Below are positions 47,583 through 59,867 of a stretch of DNA of 64,000 bases, one piece after another (position 1 is the first letter of the stretch; each line of letters begins with the position of its first letter). The position numbers and the translations under genes were made by a program. Below the pieces are notes generated by a model that did no database searches, was not told the origin of the DNA, and saw nothing but the letters and a program-made list of their open reading frames with translations. Source of the stretch: Entomortierella parvispora (Eukaryota; Mortierellomycota; Mortierellomycetes; Mortierellales; Mortierellaceae); the NCBI GenBank assembly GCA_963573315.1, contig OY752147.1, positions 496,001 to 560,000 on the forward strand. Direction: 5' to 3'.

Positions 47583-50490
47583 TTAGATTGAGTTGAAAAT
47601 GGAGAAGACAGGCGGAAAGAAGGAAGGGCGAAGAAGAAAAAGCAAAATTACAAGATCAATCCTTGGAGAAAGTGGCGGGTTTTGTTGTCGCACAATGGTC
47701 TCCTCAACAAATGTTGCACCAACTGCACATCCTTTTTTGCTGTTGGTTGAGTTACTTGAAAACAAAGACTGACTTTCCACCAGACAAAGAGTATTGACAC
47801 TTGTTTGGTGTCTGGACCCGTCTGTTGACAATGATACGACGGGCTGTGTCTGCTCCTTGTTTTCTTTGATGGGCGTGTCCAAGGTAACAAGGGTTGTCAC
47901 AGGGAACAGATAATCATCGGTCAGGGGAAAGAGACTAAGTCTACTCCTTGACATTTCTTCGTCTTGTTCAGAGTCATCGATATCTAAAGCCATCTCTGTT
48001 CATTGACAAAAGAAGAGTCAAGCAAACAATAACAAAAGGGTGAAAACACCAAGAAAGGTAAAAAGAAGTTAGGACAAGCCATTCTTCCATTCTCCGTTAG
48101 TATTTGCACGCTTTTTAATCAGTCTACGATGGGGGCTATTTTCACTGACTACCTATGTTGGACGACCCTCTTTTGGAGAATGGCTCAAAGTTTTCCAGTA
48201 CCAGGCTGGGACTAGATTGAGAAAGCATCGAAGTCGATTTCAAAATCTCTGGCGGGACCGCCATAAACGTGGAGGTGTACGCCTCCATCGGAAGTGCCTT
48301 TCTCGCAAAAGCAATCGATGAGGACGATGAGGAAGGGGTGCCCGCTTTCAAAGTCAAGGTGGACGACTTTTTCTTGATGGGGGCTCGGGATGTTGAGCTT
48401 GGCGCTATGTTGGTATTCATTGCAGTCGGACATAATGCAAATGCCTGTTGCTCAACCACATTCTATTCGGGGGAATGATAACAAGCAAGAAAGCAGGTAC
48501 GGTTAATGCCTCACAGCGGCAATGGACGTATAAAACGCGTCCTTGCTATGAGAAGAACAGCGGTTTTCTGAGCCAGAGTTGAGATGGGGTGGAGATAGAG
48601 ACAGCGAGGGAAAGATGTGGACGGACGTGGACGTGGCGCGAAGAGCTGATCTTTGCGTGTAACTTGTGCATGCTTGCTCCCGCCCACTCAAGTTGACTAT
48701 TGAAGTATGAGATAGACTTTGGATGATGGTTGTGGTCAAAATGGATACGTTACCTCGTCTTCCAGTACCGACATTCTCGAGTTCTTTCGTCGCACGACTG
48801 GTCTAGTGTTCCCGTCCCCGACCAAAGTCGATACTTCTCTCAAATTAGATTGGTGTGTGTATTGATCTAGGCAAAGAGGAAGACCACCAAGGAAGGCGTC
48901 TTGATCGTTTTCGATGGTGTTGTTTCTATTACGCCTGATGTGATTGTCTTCACGACCATGATCGCTCTGGTGCGTGTTGACGTCCGCTATACTGCCATAA
49001 CAGCTGTTAGTGTCAGCAAGGTGTGGGGCCACGAACAATAGGACACCTGTTCTGGAATCTTCGATCTCGTCTTCCGTTTTGATGGTGTTTCTAGCTGCAG
49101 TTGCTTCCGACGTCATAGACAGATAATCGTGAGGATAGCCTTCGGCCGCTGCGACGTGGTGCATCTGCCTTCGTTCTTCACAGAATGCACCGGAAGCAGA
49201 CTGTTGAGGAGAAGGATGAAGGTCAGATTGGTGGTAATGGAGAGAACCCAAATAGGTGCCGAGCAGAGCAGATTTCGGCTGTTCGTGTGTCATCGCGGTG
49301 GATACGACCGTCTCCACTCTGGTCGACCTTTGGGAAGCGTCGTGATAAACCGAAGGGCCAGTACAGGAAGTCCCCTGGCGCTGACTTTGAGGAGAGTTGC
49401 AACGATAGATGGCCTCCTGCGGGCGAGCAGATGGGCCGACTCGGCCGACAACCTGGCTTAAATTGATGTGACCATCGCTATGGCACTGTGGAATGCCAGT
49501 GTGAAATGTTCTGGGGGCAAAGCTCGAGTCTGTTGAATGATGAGGGCGGGGTGAAGGGTGCCGTTGCTGCTCTTGAGGATGAACTTGTTCTGAGTGGTAG
49601 AGCTCGGAATGGTGTAATTGCTCTCGTCGTTGTGGCCACGTTGTTTGCTGTGGGCTCGGAGTGGCAGCGCTCCGATGGACAGGTAGGCCGTTCGCTGGAG
49701 CAAACACAGATCCATCAGAATCAACATTCATATCATGAAGAACCGACTGTCGCTGCATCAACTGCGAGATTGACCACGGCAAGCTGCCGGGATACGATAC
49801 TGGAGGGGTCGACGACCTCATGCTTTGACTATATTCAGTCATATTGTGAGCTTGAAGTGGTCCTGAGGGGTAAGGAGAAAGAGCTGGACCTGCTGGCCTG
49901 TGCTGTTGGTGGAACTCAGGGTGGCGGAGTAAGTGTGTCTGTTGCAGGGTTTGTATCTGGACAGGGGCTGGCTCTTGCTGAGGTATACCTGTCATACTGG
50001 GGACCTCATACACATACAGAGAGGGCGATACTTGGGCGATCGAGGGGGCACTGCCATAGGGCGGAAAGACGACTTGGGAGTCAAACAATTGGTATGTAAG
50101 AGGTTCTTGTGGAAGGGTCCGAGGCACTAGCTGAAGGTCCGAATTCGAAGCTGGCGCAGCGACCAGTGCAGGCACGGAGGCTTGTTGTCCCAAGTGTTTA
50201 TCGTACGCTGCGTTTGCCGTCGCCGCAAAAGGCAAAGAGGCATCCCTGCACAGGGGCTCAACCTTATTGTTACGGTCTTCCTTAAGATGGTGCAGAGTTA
50301 GACAGCAATCGGGACGGTGGCAGGCTCGAGATATCCCATCAGGACCACGGATCTGAATCTGAAAACAATTGCATGCTAAATTCTCTGGCAAAGACGCAAG
50401 GACGTCATGGATCATGACTTGGATGGAAGCACTCGTCGGAATGCCATTTCCTCGCGCAGGGCTCTTCTCCATCTCTTGGAAAGACTGCAT
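47583..50490 (-). CDS. Hypothetical protein, 819 aa, Cys/His-containing N-terminus
   Basis: Not recognised. Exons 50490-48754, 48462-48153 and 47995-47583 join in phase. Near residues 38-70 lies a Cys/His group (ACNCFQIQIRG then SRACHRPDCCLTLHHL) that could bind metal but fits no family I know. The middle is Gln/His/Pro/Ser-rich and disordered with many short HQ repeats. The C-terminus ends in a hydrophobic stretch (LVILLFLLRPSFFPPVF). That end is uncertain, since a gtaatt after RIDL could be a donor leading to an unseen exon. The composition suggests a regulatory protein, but no function can be assigned. Confidence 0.62.
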
Positions 50491-51382
50491 AGCCGTGGAT
50501 TGGCCTTGACGAACAAAATGATAAAAAAAACTTCGGGGGGGGGTACGTATGTGCGGTGTGTGGGTATAAGGGTGGCTAAGCTTGTCAATGTCAATGGGAT
50601 ACGAAACTAGTTCTTATTTTTGAGGGGGCGACTGACATCCATTGGGGAAATCGAGAGGACAAGAAAAAGATCCATTGAAAGAGAGATAGAATTGTGCGAA
50701 AACAAACGAAAGCTTGTCAATCAAGAGAAATGATCATCGTCAGAGGGGGGGGGAGGGCTCCATCCCTCGGAGAACATTTCCATTGTGTACATGTAGAGCA
50801 CTAACCTGGCCAAATGGGCTTTGCGAAAACTTAGGTGGAAGAGGTCTCTTTTCGTGGTGTGAGATTTTGTGAGGATTTGGAGGACGAAAGGTACAGAAGA
50901 AAAGAGAGAAAGAGAGAAAGGAGCTGAAGAGCTGGCAAGTCGACGTTATAAGCGAGCAAAAAACCAAAATAATCGAACGACTGAAAGAGGAAATAAGAGA
51001 TCGCTTCGTGCATGGAGACCATGCAGCTCGTTTCCAAGGAAATACTGCATGCATTGGCAACAAGAGCGAGCAGTGTGGAGGGAGGGGATCAAGATGTGGC
51101 CATGAAGGACGAGACGTTGTATGTGTGCATTCGCAGCACAGAAGCTCGGGACGAACTTGAGTTCATGCAGCAAAAACGAGCGAATTGCTTTCCACTGAAT
51201 AGTACAAACAAGTCAATCGACTTTGTCCCTCTATCCTTTCAGTGATTGAGCTTCCAAGAAAGAAATCGTCAGAAATACAAGGAAGGGAACACAAAAGAAA
51301 TCTTGTCACACAACAGATCGCTGACGAAGATCCTTTCATTTGAGCGTGGGTACAATAAACTGCCTATCTGTGAGTGCAGGAA

Positions 51383-51727
51383 TCAAAGGCAGCGCCATTC
51401 ATGATCATGACCGCGACTCTGCATGACCTGTTTAGAGCTGTGTTTGGATCTGAGGGTATCAGTGCTAGTTATTCCTTTGCCATTGCCATTGCCATTGCCA
51501 TTTGCCAAAGGGGGGTCGGGAACTGTAACAAGAGAAGACGAAGGCAAAGCTGTATCATGCGTGCGTACTCCAACAATCCATCGCTTAAACATCAAATAAC
51601 ACCCCCACCATCGACGCACAGTCCTTTTGGATCTGATACAAAGGAAGGCGTGCCCCAAATCCTCAAGTTTTTCCGAAACAGAGAGAATCGATACAAGAGA
51701 AAGAAGACTGTCTTCCTTTCTGTCCAT
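51383..51727 (-). CDS. Possible small protein, 114 aa
   Basis: Weak. An unbroken ATG frame starting MDRKEDSLLSLVSIL and carrying an NGNGNGNG run, ending in a basic, His-containing tail. No domain, no signal peptide. A strong acceptor-like tract (cttctcttgttacag, about 51521-51535) inside it suggests the last part could instead be the terminal exon of an unseen gene. Confidence 0.2.
   Translation of the reverse strand: MDRKEDSLLSLVSILSVSEKLEDLGHAFLCIRSKRTVRRWWGCYLMFKRWIVGVRTHDTALPSSSLVTVPDPPLANGNGNGNGKGITSTDTLRSKHSSKQVMQSRGHDHEWRCL
51479..51505. repeat. CCATTG hexamer repeat
   Basis: About four and a half tandem copies of CCATTG, encoding the Asn-Gly run of the weak minus-strand frame. Confidence 0.8.
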
Positions 51728-52828
51728 AAAAAAATTTATTCATCTCCCGCAGACGATGGGGCAGTTGGCATTTGGATCGTATACCAATGTCGCATGAAGG
51801 AGACAATCGGGACCCTGAATTCCATATTTGCTTGAGAAGGAAGTTTACAAAGGGAAGGGAACTGGAGCTATGGACCGTAAAATCTCAACGGGAAACTCGG
51901 AAATCTATTACAAATGCTTTCGCAGTTTCCACCATGACAATTTGTTGGAAGGTCTTGACTCAATTGGCACTACACAAAAGCGATAACACGGTCAGGCCCC
52001 TCAGTGTTTGTCCCATCAACGAGACCTCGGGTCATATCAGCTATTTACCCCTGGATGCTCTCCCGGCAATTGTTCACCAGAAAGGCAAACATTAAGAGAA
52101 CATTATCTACGATTTTTTTTATTCCCGTGTTCAACGAACCCTTGAACGAATGAAATGTATTTCGGACATGGCAAATCCATAAAATTGGAACATCAAGTTT
52201 GTTGTTTTATGCAAGGGAGTCTGACCGGTCCCGAGTTTGGTGTTTTTAGAGCTTGGCGTGAGCAAAAAGCACCGATACTGACTGGAAAGGTGGGCGAATA
52301 TCCCGCCCAATTTTGTTTGTCGGGTCACGAGCAAAAGTGGCGAGGAACAAGCGCAAGGAGAAGGAGGAGGGAGATTTTTCCAGGAACACAGTTGTTCAGG
52401 AACATTTTGCTTTTATTTGCCATGCATACTGGCGAGTGAATCGACAGGACTGGACGCTTGGGCCCACCTAGATACAAAAACAGACCGAGAACACCTTCAC
52501 ACAAAGGGAGAGAGGAAGAGAGAGGGTGAGAGATGCACGCGATTTGAACTCATTGTTGAACAAGAACAGCAAAAAATCCCCTGAAAATCTTTGGAGCGTG
52601 CCATGTGGCGTTAAGGGGCGGCAAGATCTCCAAACCGCGAAACGCGACAGGTAATTGAGCGCACGGGCGCGAACTGTTGCGTGTACGCTTCTTGCATCTT
52701 GGGGACCCGAACCATTGCTCACTGCACCTCGAAAGACAACAGACATTGGACAGCGGAAGTAACAATAACAGCAAAGGCGCAACAGCTGCAACATCGAAAT
52801 ACAAAGAGAAATCAATTCAATCAAGCCA

Positions 52829-53598
52829 ATGTCTCGCATCATTCTCATTCCTGGCAATGGTAATGACCAGGTGGAAACCTCCATGTGGTACCCATCTGCA
52901 GTTCATGCTCTTGCGGATGCAAAGGACCCGAAGACAGGGCAACTTTTCTTTGGTGGAGGGGCTGTTCTCAGGACCTTCCCTGACCCTTACGATGCTCATG
53001 AGGATGTCTGGATTCGGTTCATGGAGAACGATATCGAAATCAACGACTCGGATGTCGTAATTGGTCACAGCAGCGGCGCAGCGGCAATCTTGAGGTTTAT
53101 CGAATCCAGAAAAGTCAAGGGAGTTGTCCTCGTCAGTGCATACCACTCCGACCTGGGCGACACATCGGAGGTAATTATTACTGGAGTTTCATCTTTGGGC
53201 ATCGTCACCTCTTTCTTCGAATTTTAAACTGTGTGAATGAGGAAACCTTTAGCGCGAAGCGGGATATTTCAACAGACCCTGGAACTGGGATGCAATTTCC
53301 AGAAACGCATCTTGGATAGTCCAATTCTGTAAGTCTGCCATCAATTGCTATCAATTGGTGAACATTTCGTAATGAACTCAAAGCAGAAAAGTCTCACTCT
53401 TTACACCTTCGTTTTCTGTGGTGATGCACGGTAGCGAGTCCTAGCGACAGGCTAGTCCCGATCGATGAACAACGTCATGTGGCAAGAATGATTTCAGGAG
53501 TGGAATACATTGAACTTCCAGGTCGTGGCCACTTTATCCGAGATCGCGACTTTCCAGAGTTGGTCTCAAAAGTTGTTCAGAAAATGTCGACTGTCTAG
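52829..53598 (+). CDS. RBBP9: RBBP9-type serine hydrolase
   Basis: A small alpha/beta hydrolase of the RBBP9/YdeN family, which act as serine hydrolases or aminopeptidases. Exons 52829-53170, 53253-53328 and 53435-53598 give 193 aa (human RBBP9: 186). Seen: IILIPGNGND at the first strand, nucleophile Ser81 in GHSSGAAA, Asp144 in SPSDRLVP, His172 in PGRGHF, so the triad is complete. The middle exon codes GYFNRPWNWDAI and IVQF, both family features. It converges with COX19, the stops being about 100 bp apart. Confidence 0.93.
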
Positions 53599-53695
53599 AT
53601 TTCGCTACAGAAATATTACAGTTCTTTTTGGCTTTTTGGCCGCATTGTTCTGATTATCTGGTAGTTCTAGTTTATTAGAGATCATGCCCTCTTCT

Positions 53696-54286
53696 CTACG
53701 CTTTCGTACCTGAGGACGCTATGGAGGTAGATGATGATTGTGATGCAGCGGATGCAGAGGGGTTTGCCTTTGAGGATTGAGTTCCGGGAGTTGACGAGGA
53801 GGTAGCACTAGTAGAAGAGGCTTGCTTGTTGCTATCTTCGTCATGGAAGCCCAGGTTTTTGAAGTTGTCTTTGCCCATGAGACCACTATGTTTCCAATGA
53901 GAACGTACGCGAAACTTGACAGTCAGTGTTCTTTTCTTTTGAGAAGACTCATCCCATGGTGCGAGAGCGCAAAAGTGCAGTTTTCAATCTTACTTTTCCA
54001 TTCGGCAGTTCAGATAATCCTTGGACAAGTGTCGGCATTTGCTGTTGTTGTTTTGGTTGTCTTTGAGGCAGGCCAAATACTCCTTCATGAACTTGCTGCA
54101 TTCGCCTAAGAGACATTGTACGATTTTTCCGAAGGAAGATGTACTACTTGTCAATAACAGGGAGCTTTACGGGTATGTTATTTCACACGACAGTAGAGAC
54201 TTACCATCGTGATCCAAGGGGAAACTACCGCGATCTGGAGGGTTTGCAGAGAAGGTCGTAAAGCTGGGAGGGCGTCCGAAACTCAT
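53696..54286 (-). CDS. COX19: COX19, cytochrome c oxidase assembly factor
   Basis: A copper-handling twin-CX9C protein of the mitochondrial intermembrane space and cytosol. Exons 54286-54205, 54105-53994 and 53885-53696 give 127 aa. Seen: FSANPPDRGSFPLDHDGEC, Cys30/Cys40 and Cys50/Cys60 (both CX9C), then NCRMENGLMGKDNFKNLGF. All match Cox19 rather than Cox17 or Cox23. A Ser/Thr-rich tail of about 50 residues extends past the usual end. Import would depend on Mia40/Erv1. Confidence 0.95.
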
Positions 54287-54934
54287 AGTGATCGTTTACT
54301 GTTTTTTCCCTTTTCCGTGGGAGAGGCTGTTGCTGAGGTGAGTACTTTGTGTAGCCTGAGAGACGAGCGACAGCGAGTCAATTGCAAGGGTGATTCGAGC
54401 TGAGAGGGTCGTGTGAGGAATGAACGGATGGATGAAGCAAGGTTCAGTCTGATCTACCCGGTTTGCCCGGAAACCAAAAGCGGACCGGTGACTGGCTTTT
54501 TCTTTCTTTCTATAGGACACTGCAGGCGCGTGTCAGTCAGCCAAGGAGTCGACAGGGTTTGGCTGTCTCCCATGGAGGGGGAAGATGGTGCATACATGCG
54601 TTACATTGCAATGCAGCCCGAAAAGGGGGTGCGTCGACGTAGGAGTCAATGTAGAGCAAGGAAAGGGGCTGTTGCATGTTTTCGATGGATGCATTCATTG
54701 GCCTGTTCCCGATTCTGCTTCGTCTCGAACCAGGCAGGAAAGGAAAAAAAAAAAAAAGGCAGGAAAAAGCCTTCTTCTCCTCTTCCTTTTCTTCTTTTCT
54801 CTCTCCCCTACCTACCACTCCTCAGAGCACATCCCGTCCATACTTTGTTTCATCCCCGTCTCCATCTCCAATCCTTTTCCTACCTACTCCCGCGTAACTG
54901 GACCACATACCCACCTAAACAAGTACTACTCACG
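54287..54934. other. Divergent promoter, COX19 / membrane coiled-coil gene
   Basis: A 648-bp shared upstream region. CT-rich tracts on the plus strand (54765-54900) lead into the downstream ATG, and a purine run with 14 As lies near 54746-54760. I see no gene. Confidence 0.5.
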
Positions 54935-56328
54935 ATGGTCCACCCAGGAATCGTCGTGGCTGGAGTCTTTGGCGTCGTAGTGACAGGCGTGGTTATCTAC
55001 ACAATCCTCAAGGAGGAAATCGACGAGTTCCTTGATTCCTTTGAAAAGCCAGTCCTTGTGGGCGCCAGCGGAGGAGGTCGACATCGGCAGCAGCAGCAAC
55101 AGCAGGAGCGGGATCAACATCAGCAGCGAAGGTTCTCACAAGATGACAGCTTTCAAGGTGGAGGTCAATCATCGTCTATGTACCAGCCGGATTATGAACT
55201 ACGACAGCGCAGACGACCGGATGAAGAGGATGAAAAGGAACCTGACGTAAGTTTCCCACCTCCTTTCCTGTGTACCATCTGCACCCTCTTCCCCTGGCGT
55301 GGTTCTTTCCGTGGGGATACAACAGTATGACAAGCGTCGACCAAAGATTGTCCGCGCATAATATTTGGAGAGGGGAGCATATTCGTCATTGTTTCTTTGA
55401 CCATTGCTCGTGGGCCGGTTTGAAATGAATCGAGCAATGAGCATGCGGCTTGCAGATGAATGGCAGCAAACGCGAAGTTCACTCTTTGCCAGCAAAGACC
55501 AAGGCCTCTTCATGGTCGAGGTCAGTGTCATGACCCACTGCATATTCATTGGTGTTTTGGATCTAGTCTTTTTTTATCCTTTTGGCTTGCTTGGCCATGA
55601 AGTCGATCGCAGGTCACAAAAAACGAAGGGTCGCAACGGTGGTTGGGCCAATGGATCCTTGTACTACCATCAGCAAAGACAAAGGGTCGCTTGACCACTC
55701 TTCATTTTGATGCATGGATTGGATTCAGCCTTGGCGTTCAACAACTAACGAAATGTATCACGTATTTTGTTGGTACTTTTAGCACGATATTCTAATGGAA
55801 AGACTGCGCAGGATTAACGAATCCGAAGCCAATATCGCAGCAAATGAAGCCCGTCTCGCAGCCATGGAGAGGGCTATGAAGGAGCGTGAAGAGCAGCTGG
55901 AGCGAGACCTGCAGGAGCTCAAAGCCCGTGAGCAGCAATCGTCAGAGCTGTACCGGAACCCATTCGAGGCCCACGAACCCTTGATTCGTGACTATAATGT
56001 GAATGATAGTCAAGATCTTTTGATTCCTGATGAGTCTGGCGCCAAGGTCGACACACGCACAGCCCATGCTATCCTTCGACATGATCTGAGCAGCAACCAC
56101 CAAGAAAACATTAACCCCTTCGAGGACCCCTCTACCCTGATCTCGAATGCTTCCTCATCTGCGCGTTCATCTGTCCATGGGGATGATGATGCCTTCGTAG
56201 ACGCTGAAGATCGTCGATCTGCCACCGCTGGTAGCCATCGTGACGATGAGGAGGATTTGGACTGGACAGATGCTGAGGTTGGTAGTGTGGCGTCGCATGA
56301 TTCGGATGAGTCCTGGGGATCTCCATGA
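54935..56328 (+). CDS. Hypothetical single-pass membrane protein with coiled coil
   Basis: Not recognised. Exon 1 (54935-55246) codes one N-terminal membrane helix (GIVVAGVFGVVVTGVVIYTIL), an acidic-Gln/Arg linker and LRQRRRPDEEDEKEPD. The last exon (55783-56328) codes a coiled coil (RINESEANIAANEARLAAM, then REEQLERDLQELKARE), then an acidic disordered tail ending DSDESWGSP. A middle exon ending at 55520 (RLADEWQQTRSSLFASKDQG) fits in phase with the last exon but not directly with exon 1: every acceptor needs a phase-1 or phase-2 donor, while the gtaagt at 55247 is phase 0. A tiny extra exon after 55325 (acceptor acaacag) is likely. Role unknown; probably an organelle-anchored cytosolic scaffold. 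Confidence 0.65.
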
Positions 56329-56615
56329 TCGCTACCTTTCGACCCTTTTGTGGTACAAACCACCCTCCCTGTTCGCTTTTGAGGCGACTATGTTTAATGA
56401 CCCAATCCAGCCAATGAAGATGTCAAATGTAGACTTCAAAACTTCCGCAAAATAAAAGCGAGTAAGGCACGACATCGATAGCTCCCAACGCTTTCCTGAA
56501 TTGAACGATTATTCTTTGGGAGTTGATGTTCGATTTTTTTTTCTTTATGTGAAAAAGAAATGTGTGCAAAAAGATTTTGTCTCCTGCACTACTGGACAAA
56601 AGGAGCAGATATTCC

Positions 56616-58199
56616 TTAGAAATTGTTCTTCATCTCGCGCAAGACATGCATGACGTCAATAGGATCCGTTTTTCCAGTCACGGCTTGCAATGATGGCTCA
56701 CTAAAAAGAAACAAGCAGGGCAAGGGGAGTCAATAAACCGATCTCAAATACGATGAACCAGGACGTTGCTCCAGCGGTTATTCCCTTGTTCTGTAACATA
56801 ATCAAAAAAACTTACTTGACACGAAGGAAAGGATTACAGAGCAACTCCTCGCCTATGGATCCGGGCACGGTAATAGTAACAGACTCGTCAGAGCACCACT
56901 GCAACTTTTGAGCCACATGAGCGTTATCGGGTTCGACATGAAGTGCAAACTCAAGGTTGGCCTTTGTGTATTCGTGTCCACAATAAACCTTGGTTTCGAC
57001 GGGGAGTGTGGCCAAGATATGGAGCAAGCTGTTGTACATATCTGCTGCAGTTCCTTCAAAGAAACGTCCGCATCCACCTGTAATGAAAAGTTTTAAGGAG
57101 ACAGCAACAGAAGACGCTGAGTGTGAGCGTCCGTTTGAAGGTGACACGATGACAAACTGTAACAGAAAAAAAACATGAAAATCATGGACAATCCGAACTT
57201 ACTCAGGAAAAGGGTATCTCCGGTAAAAACTGCGCGATCGTTGCCATCTCTAACGTAGTAGCTGACGCTTCCCTTGGTATGGCAATGGGTCCATAAGGCC
57301 TGCACAGTCAGTGATCCGACCTTGAATTCTTCCTTGTCCTTGACCACATAGTTGATCTCGGGAATTCGTGCATCTGCTCCAAAGACGGCGAGACCAGGCT
57401 TCTTGGCAATCAATTCAATGTTGCCTCCTGCATGATCCATATGATGATGTGTGCACAGAACTGAGGTCAGCTTTGCACCCAAATGTTGAAGGATGTGCAT
57501 CAGCTTTTGAGGTTCCACCGGATCAACAACTGCTGCCTCAGACGTCTTCTCGTCGAGGATAATGTATGCGTAGTTGTCTATTGGTGGAGTATACGGATGG
57601 AGGTCGTGTGGGGTTAGCAACGAAATAATCCCACGACTAAAAGACTGACTGTCTTCTTCCTTGTTTCTCCCTCTCTCCCCCTCTCTCTCTCTTTTTTCTC
57701 TACCTTTCAAGACAGGGACTGGAATGATGCGCATTGTAGAGGCGGATGTGGAGGAGTTGGAGATTGGTTTCAGAGTCGCGGAAGAATAAAAGCGAGGGAA
57801 GGAAGGAAAGCAATGAGCGCTGGGTTGAAATGAGCTTTTGTAGGCGGTATTGATTCTCTGGAATGAAGATGCCCTTGAGGTCACTGCAACGAAGGTGGCA
57901 AGAGTGGAGAATGAAAGAGACTTTGGGAATGAGACAGATGGGGAGCCGGTTAGGTTGGGGTTGAGACTGGTTTGATGGAGATAAAGGCGAAGACGAGCAG
58001 GCGAGGATGCGATGATGGTAGAGTGGGAGACGAATGCTGAACGAGAGGATGCAAAAGAAGAGGAGGGAAGAGGGGTCAGAAGGAACGATGGGCGAGTCAT
58101 TCTTGCTTCAGCGAATGAGAACGGGGATGGAGAGGGTGGTGTGGATGCACCGCGATGAGAGGCGGACGAAGCGAGACGACTAAAGAAGTTTCCAGCCAC
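56616..58199 (-). CDS. GLO2: Glyoxalase II (hydroxyacylglutathione hydrolase)
   Basis: Hydrolyses S-lactoylglutathione to lactate and glutathione in methylglyoxal detoxification. Exons 58199-57704, 57577-57203, 57077-56816 and 56700-56616 give 405 aa. The metallo-beta-lactamase core starts at DNYAYIILDE. Metal ligands are seen in THHHMDHAGG (residues 208-217), the WTHCHTKGS motif, FTGDTLF, and CGHEYTKANLEFA. The first 155 residues are Ser/Arg/Phe-rich without acidic residues (MAGNFFSRLASSASHRG), a mitochondrial presequence-like leader. Met156 (MRIIPVPVLK) begins the core, so a second, cytosolic form is possible. Confidence 0.95.
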
Positions 58200-58806
58200 G
58201 CGGGAAGTGTTCTAAAGAGAAGCTTGATTCTCATTTTTAGCCTGGTCTGTGTCCACGCACGCAATGGTGTCTGTACATGCACCGAGCCCAGCCCTCGTCT
58301 ACATCCTGCTGCAGAGCATTCCTTCCTCCAGAGCCACGAGGGGCTCGAGCGGAGATGAATGAACCGCCCGCCGGGCACCTCATGTCATGTCTCTGAATAT
58401 GACACTCTTTGGTCCCTTCTATTGCTTCAGAGTTTGCCGGCGCAACAGTCCTGTCCCGATCGCTTGGGGCTGTGCCATCGCCACCCAACTGTGGATACCC
58501 GATCCTTGGTTCCGATCGAGCAAACATTGTCCGTGTTTCATCCTGTCTGCTCCGTCTCAATGGACGCAGGTCTTCTCTCGCCACGTTTTCGTCTCTAAAC
58601 AGGTTTGTGGCTATTCTTTTTGATCACTGTCCGAACGTACGCTCTGATTCCTCGCCCTTTTCCTCTTCACCTTGCTTTTGGCGTTCCTATTTCCTAGTCA
58701 TTCGAAATACCACCTTCATCGCTTTCTTTCTTGGATTTGAGGGCTCAACTAAAAGATTCGCGGAGGATTGCTGGCGATTGTCGATTCTGACTTTAATGTG
58801 TCTGCT
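58200..58806. other. Intergenic region, GLO2 upstream / TDA10 3' flank
   Basis: 607 bp between two minus-strand genes, containing the GLO2 promoter. Frames on both strands are short and without domains. Confidence 0.45.
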
Positions 58807-59867
58807 TCAATCTACCAGTGTTGCCGATAAAAGCTCCCTATCCTCGTCGAGATCTAGTCGCAAGTGTCGGCCTGCCGCTGATAGATCCCCTTCATCCTGG
58901 AAGAGGTTCTCAGTCTTGAGTCGTTCTAAATAAAGCTCGTACGCAGGCATGAACCTCGATACGAACTCTTTGACTTGCTCCTCCGTCATCCCCGTCCCTC
59001 GTGTTGCCCAAAGTTGTTGTTCTTGCTCTGCTCTCCATTTGAAGACCGCATCTAGGTTGGGCGCCGAGAGGTGGACAAAGATATCCAGATAGCTGTACCA
59101 GGCTGCCTCATACGCCTCCAAAGATCTATTGACCATCTCGACCGAAGCCAACGAATGTTGAGCAAGATAAAAGGGTGGGAAAGGACTGTGTTGGTGGTAA
59201 GCCGCCGCCAGAGCATTCGGATCGCGAATGGATTTAAACCCGAGCGACCATCCTTCAAACAAAACGACATCGAAGGGTCCCTCGACTCTAGTCCATTGAT
59301 TTTGTGAGACCTGATCCCCACGGCCGGCGTTCAGGGCTTTGTCGTAGCTTGGTATGGCCACCGAGTTCGTGTTGTCATCGGTTTGTTGCTGCTGCTGTCG
59401 CTGGTGTGGGTGCGCAAGTCTCTGATTGACGAAGCAAAGTGATCGGAAAGTACTTGCACCTAGGTCGATATCGTGGGTTCCAGGAAGTCCCCGAAATTCA
59501 ATCAGCTTGTTATTGGGGTGCTGTTGACTCAACTCTGCCTGTTTCTTATAGGGTAGATAGAGATCATCCATTGAGAACGTGAATACGCGTAGATTATGAG
59601 GCGCTCCTGTCAAGGCCGAGACGAGTTTGTTGGTGATGGTCGTCTTTCCTGAATGTGATATCAAAAAGGTGAAAATGGTCAGACAAACAAACGCGTTTCT
59701 GCTTGGCGGAGTGCTTGTTCCTCACCAATGCCTTGGGGTCCTGATATGCCAACAATAAGGGGTTTGGTGGCGGGTGCTACGTTAAGGCCTGGCGGGATGC
59801 GGCGCGGAGATGCGACATGCCGCAGAATGTGCTGAACGATGGCCTGCGCCTTGTCAAGTTGAGGCAT
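58807..59867 (-). CDS. TDA10: TDA10-like P-loop kinase (glycerate kinase-like)
   Basis: Exons 59867-59726 and 59648-58807 give 327 aa. The Walker A motif GPQGIGKTT (residues 43-51) is split by the intron, which fixes the splice. Further features: FSMDDLYLPYKKQ, RGLPGTHDIDLG, YDKALNAGRGD, VLFEGWSLGFKSI and the C-terminal FVSRFMPAYELYLERL. These are shared by yeast Tda10 and plant D-glycerate 3-kinase (uridine kinase-like fold). The substrate in fungi is uncertain. A Gln-rich insertion (about residues 138-145) is species-specific. It is divergent from DCTN5, 238 bp apart. Confidence 0.92.

Larger units (their letters stand above)
50491..52828. other. Long intergenic region
   Basis: 2.3 kb between divergent genes. 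Apart from a weak 114-codon frame (51383-51727) I see a G run (50735-50747), a CCATTG repeat (51479-51505) and GAGA tracts (50897-50925, 52505-52530). The rest is short frames without domains. Confidence 0.45.

Noticed and set aside
50740-51245. Overlapping frames of 60-110 codons on both strands
   Set aside because: Purine-rich repeats produce open frames on both strands; none has a domain or coding character.
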